NCBI RefSeq assembly: GCF_029931775.1
Contig: NC_079317.1
Location: 69,037,895 to 69,101,894 of the forward strand
Reading direction: 5' to 3'
Origin: Euleptes europaea
Taxonomy: Eukaryota; Chordata; Lepidosauria; Squamata; Sphaerodactylidae
Length of the DNA stretch: 64,000 bases
Shown: in pieces, positions 51,901 through 57,900 of the stretch
Layout: each line of letters begins with the position of its first letter
Position numbering within the stretch: position 1 is the stretch's first letter
Program-made: the position numbers and the translations under genes
The notes under the pieces: model-generated
Databases searched by the model: none
Told to the model about the DNA's origin: nothing
Seen by the model: the letters and a program-made list of their open reading frames with translations, nothing else

Positions 51901-54900
51901 GTGTGAAGGTTATCTGGACTGGGAGACGTGACGAAAATGTTGGAATAGCTACACACAAAAAAGGGGGGTGGAAAGAAGAGTTATAATTTTGGAGTGGTGG
52001 CTGTATTTGTCTATTGCAGAAACACATACAAAAAAGTCTTGTGGCACAACTTAAAATACTAACACATTAAGATAACAAATTAAAATACCCTCCTCCGCCA
52101 TGCCAGTGTGTATATGTCTGTCAGTCAGGGACATGTTTCAGGCATCTGATCAATGTGCTCCAGTCCACAAAACTATAAATCTTAGTCTTTGAAGGGCCAC
52201 AAGACTTCTTTAGATTATGTCGTATTTTTGTACAGAAATGGTGAAAATAATTCTTCAGCATACTATAAATGTTTAATGCATAAACACTGGTGTGAAGTGT
52301 CCCAAGTCTTAGAGAAACTGGTGTTCAAGACCTTTGAACTACTTTACAAAAAATGTTCCTAGGATTTGCGAATAATATGCCCTTACTGCTTTGTATGTAC
52401 ACTGCAGAACCATCAATGTACTACTGATGCAGCCCTTGACTCTGGCCTAGTCCTCACTGAGATGGGAAAGCCGTGCCCAGCTTCTGCCATTTCTCATTGT
52501 AGGTGGGGCACAATTTTCATGAGTTCTTTGCAAATATATTTAGAATTTGGGAGATTATAAAAGTCTAAAATCCTTTTGTCTGACCTGGATAATCCAGGCT
52601 AGCCCAATCTCATTAGATCTCAGAAGCTAAGCCGAGACAGCCCTGGTTAGTACTTGGATGGAAGACCACCAAAGCAGGCACTCTGAATGTCTCTTGCCAT
52701 TTAAACCTTACAGGGTTGCCATAAATTGATGGCAAAAAAAAATGCTTATATGATTGATCTTCTAGTCAAAAATCCTTAAAACCATAAAGTGAAAAAGCTA
52801 AACTTAAACTAAAAATTGAAAGAAAAAAATTAAATCATGCACTAGCACACTTCAGTAACTAAAATGTATCTATGCTTAGCTAACCAAAACTTACCCAAAA
52901 GCCACTGCTCCAGCTACAGCCAATCCTAAGGCTGCAGATTTACCACGCCCCCTGGCAGCTGTTAAAGCCACAGTGCTTCTCAGTGTCTTCTCAGAAATGG
53001 CTTCAATGAACTTCAAAAGTGCTTTTGCCTAGCAATGAGGAAACAAGTAATTAGTACAGATTATTGTGGCTGATTGGTTAGCTTCCTTGATAACATTTCA
53101 TAAAAGGTATGCTTGAGGCAGCTCACAAAAAAGTACAATATACAATAATCAAAAATACATTGCAAACTAGACTGTTTAAAAGTAAAAACCAGGGACAAAA
53201 TTCTGATTCAATAATAATAATAAATAATAATAATAATAATAATTAAAAGTTTTCACTTGACACTGGAAGGCTGCAATGAGGGCACCAAACACAACCCCTG
53301 GGGGAGGAAGCTCCACAGCTAAACATTTAAAAACATGCAAGCAGGAGATGTTAATGGAAGCTCTATTTAAAACTATCACATTGGCTCACCCCAATGACCT
53401 GGGATCATCCCAGCATGAATGTAATACGTGCCTGATCCAGAGTCTTACAGCTGTCAACCAGCACTCCAACAGGTTGTGTGTCCTGAAGACTCTTCTGCAA
53501 CTCCTTCAGCTCCATATCCTGAGGACTCAGGCTGTCGTCCTATGTGTGAGAGTAGAATTGCCCGAATCAAAACAGCTTCTGTCATTAAATTCACAAACAC
53601 TGGATACAAACCTAAGGAGAAATTCTCATGCTCAAGCCCAACTGAATTTTTTAAAAAATGGATTATACGAATTTAAAATATTCTTCTGTACTGGAATTTT
53701 AATTACTTCATTTATAGTTGAAGTCCAAAAGCTTCAACTTCTATCCAACACATACTTGCCTGAGATCGGGGTGGAACAGGTACAATATTTGCAATGTGGC
53801 TAGAGATTGGGAGAATGTTGAGCTGATCATCAACTACCATACACATCTTACAAGAGGCCAGAGACAGAATGAACCTATGTAAGGAGACAAGGAAGACACC
53901 ACCAGCAGAGAAATTGAATAGGTAGATTTTTCTTAGCCTGCAACCAATTCCTTATCCTACAGCCCATCTACATGGGATGCATCTCCCTCTGGATGAAGCG
54001 AGCCGAGGTAAGTGTTCGAAAAAAGTTAATCATGCCTAACCGTGATAAGTTTCTATTCAGTAGCTTTAACCTATATTCAGGGTTAGCACTCTGATTCAGC
54101 TTGCAGCAAATTTTAAACAAGATTCAGGCTTGGAACCCAAGCCCCACTTTCAGCAAGCAGTAGAAACTGTGTGGAATATTCCAGCTCTTGTTTATGTTGT
54201 GGCCCATGAGTTTCCAATGTATTTATTAGGAGGATTTAAGCAGAACATTAACTATCAAAAAAATCTAAATCAATAGACAGTAAAAAAGAAATATATGTGA
54301 ATTAACATCTTAATTCACCCCTACTTCCGCCCAAGTCTGTGCATACATAGCTATCCTGTATAACCAGGATATACTGATTCCAGAACAAAGATCTGCACGT
54401 CATAAACAAAAAAATTGTATAGTCCACCAACTGACTTCTTAACTGCAAGAGGTCAAAAGAATGCAAGAGAGTGAGCTAAATTCTCAGAAATACATATTTT
54501 CTTATTGTCCTTCCACACTGTGAGAACATGCAAATCTACCAACATTTGTGCTTCTAGTCCCTTCACCTAAAAGAAAATTTCTTTGTGATGGAATTTATGC
54601 CCATTTACTTGCAAACATATCTATTCACATTTTAAAAATAAACAAATGGAAAACAAGCTCACAAGTGAGGGGAGCTAAGTTTCATTCTTGACTCCTGACC
54701 TCACTGCAGTCCATTCCTTTAAGGTCCATGTTTCAGCTTGGTTCTCTACCAGTGCAAAAGCCAAGAAAAATTTTTTCCTCATACAATGGAGTGCTGAGAG
54801 GTATTGGGGGGGGGGGGTTTTCCAGGGCGTAGGTCTCCTCATGTGTGCATTTTTTTCGGTCCAAAAAATACACCCCTCCTCCCTTTTACACATGAATGAG

Positions 54901-57900
54901 TAGACACACAAGTGCACATAGCTCCCTCCATCACATCTGATTTGGCCACAAGGAAGCTTATGAATATATTTAATCTTGAAAATACGCCAGTACTATCCAC
55001 CACAGGACATTTGAACAGACAAGGTATCAGTTTTGACGGAAATTTCAACAAACAGACTACTCAGGGAGGTAGACAGACTTTCCCTCCCCACCCATACTTA
55101 TGTGGGCAAAATAATGACAAAACATACCTCTCATTAAATCTGCCTACTACATCCTGATGTGCCTCTGTTCGGTATCGGGAATGTACATCCTAGAACAGAA
55201 AATGAAATCCAACAAATGTTACACAAAGACCAATGGGTCAAGCCAATTCAATACCACCACTCCCTCTACTTTGATTGTGCTACCCTCCCAAAAATTGGAC
55301 TCTGAAAATTTTGCGTTAATGGCTCCTAACCCCCTTCCCAAAAAAACTGCTTAATGAAAGACAAAGAAAGCAGGTCCAAGTTAGATTCATTTCTACCCTA
55401 CATTTCAGAAGCTTTTAAGTTACTGGAGATGCACCCACTAGGACACTCAGAATTATGATTCTGCAGGTAGGTAAGCTTCTAGCACTGACTTAACCTCTTT
55501 TAAAACAGGAATGATACTACACATGGTGTCGCCATGCAAAGAAAAATTCTACAGCTGAATTACAGCTTGTCCAGCAACTAGAAAAAACATAGATATACTG
55601 CCATAAAGGGGAAAATGCAAAACTAATCACCATTATAAATATAGGATACTCTGCACATGCTCAGAGATATGATGCATGTCACCCATTCTGGATTAGGTTC
55701 TGTGACTGAAAAAGTTTGTGTTAAGCCACTGTGGTTTCCTCAGTACCCTGATTAGAACTATTCCTTGGCACAGAAACACAGGAGGAAAAACAAAACGTCA
55801 GTAGTGTAGCTGTATGCAGACACGGAGAGCTCCCAAGCTCTCTCAAGCACAAGGGAAAGCATCCCAATAGGGCATACCATGGTCATCGTGTACAGCTGTT
55901 TCAGGGAGTTCATTGTTCTCAGAAGAATTGCAACTATGCCGCCACCTTCCACAGTTTCCACAGTTCTAGCCAGCAGGTTCGGCGTCAAGGCTTCAAAGTC
56001 CTGGAAAAAAAGTACGCAGAAGATTTTTGAAGGAAATTTCCTGTGAAGACACCACCTTTTCACATGTCCCTGCACCCATGGAAAACTATTCACAGATAAT
56101 CAGTTCCCTTCATGCGGGGTGGGGGGGAGAACAGGGGCTGCAAGAAGGAATGAGCAGAAGTCCCTCCCCCACCCTTTCGTGGGCACAACAAGCTCCCTGA
56201 ACCGAGCAAAAGATCTCACAGGGAGTGGGGTGCAGCAAAGGCAGCTGCAGAAGGAAGTCGGTTAAAGCCTTCAATCTAATCCATTACATTTTCAGATTAT
56301 GTTACACATACGCTGTTTGAATGCCTTCAGCCTCATTCTTAATGTAAGTATTCACAAGGGCTTGAATCCAACCACGCAGTTCCAAAGACTTACTGGCTCA
56401 TGTGAGAGTGGAATGCCCCTCACTTCAGTCCAGTGAGATCTGCATCTGGTGGGTTTTATGGATGCTACCTTGCAACTGACCAGTGTGCCTCTCATGTCAT
56501 TCTTATGAAAGTACAATTAAAGTTGCCATTCTTATGAAAGTACAATTAAAGTTGGCCAATCTAAATCCAACCAATCACATGTGATGATTTGCAATACAGT
56601 AGGTGGCAGAAATTTGAAATAATGTTTTATGGATTCTTTTAATAATGCTTAATACGTTTACTTGTGTTCCAGGCTGAATTTTTCACGCTGAACCATCATT
56701 GAAATGACTGCAAAGATGGCGCATATCTGCTACGCATTACTTAAGAGCCCATTTAACGCGACCTTTGGTGTTTGCCCCAAAGAATCCCCTGCAGGAACCA
56801 TGCAAAATAGCAGCGGCACATTAACTATGCACATGCTAATGGCAATGCAAACAGGAACAAAGGAACAGGCGAGTGGGGGTGGAATTTCGTCTTTTGCATA
56901 GGGGCCATGAATAGGCATTTTAAAAGTCGCATTTAAAAAAAGAGCTTTGAGCAAGCATCAAAACTGACTATGCATAAATGGCCTAAGTAAAATACTTCAG
57001 TACAAAACGATAAGTAACGTTCAAGTTAAGTGCTTTTAAATTTACTTTTGAAAATATTTAAATAAAGACATTAGTTACTGGACACAGCTACAGCACTTCG
57101 GACAAGCCAAGCATAAGAACCACCAAAAGGACTCTGGCATTTACAACATCTTCCTACCTGAAGGACACACATGCCAAAAGTATTCCCAAGAATTTTGTGT
57201 GTTTCATTGTAGTAACAGTACCGAATGTTTGTAGCTGCTACAAACAACTCAAAGGGGTCATCTTGTTTCAGGTCTAAAGTCCCACTTTTAATCTTCTTTT
57301 GCAACTGTCTCATCCTTTTTTTACGATGGCTGGAGGGGGAAAAAAAGGGGAATTACAGTCAGATCTCAGAAGCTAAGCAGGGTCAACCCTGGTTAGTATT
57401 TGGATGGGAGACCACCAAGGAATACCAGGGTTGCTGTGCAGAGGAAAGCAATGGAAAACCACCTCTGTTAGTCTCTTGCCATGAAAACCCCAAAAAGGGG
57501 TCGTCGCAAGTCGGCTGCGACTTGACGGCACTTTACACACACACACACACAAGAAATCCTCACTGGGGAAAACAGTCGTTTAAAATTATGTTCTTAGATT
57601 AGGAGCAAAGCATATTGATCTAGTTCTAACTTTGATGGACAACTATTTTAACCCCACAACTACTAGGTGCTTGTGCCCTTTTAAAGATCCAGGGTCAGCC
57701 CATTTCTATCAGCTGAAACAAAGACAGGTCCTTAGGTGGAGGAGAACTCCAGGCACAGGTTTTTCAAGGGGGAAATGTCAGAGTCATTACAGAGAACAAT
57801 AAACTAACTACTGACACTACTAAGGAGACTACATGAGAAGTCTAGAGAAATTAAGACAGGAAAGGGTATGTCTGGCCCACAGGTAGACAAAAAGGATGAA

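Noticed and set aside
53276-53803. 175-codon open frame on the + strand
   Set aside because: It runs antisense to NAT10 exons 6 and 7 and has no family resemblance; the other strand explains the openness.
57358-57440. Possible 5S rRNA gene
   Set aside because: Only the internal promoter part is present and it is followed by a SINE tail; the 5' end of 5S is missing.
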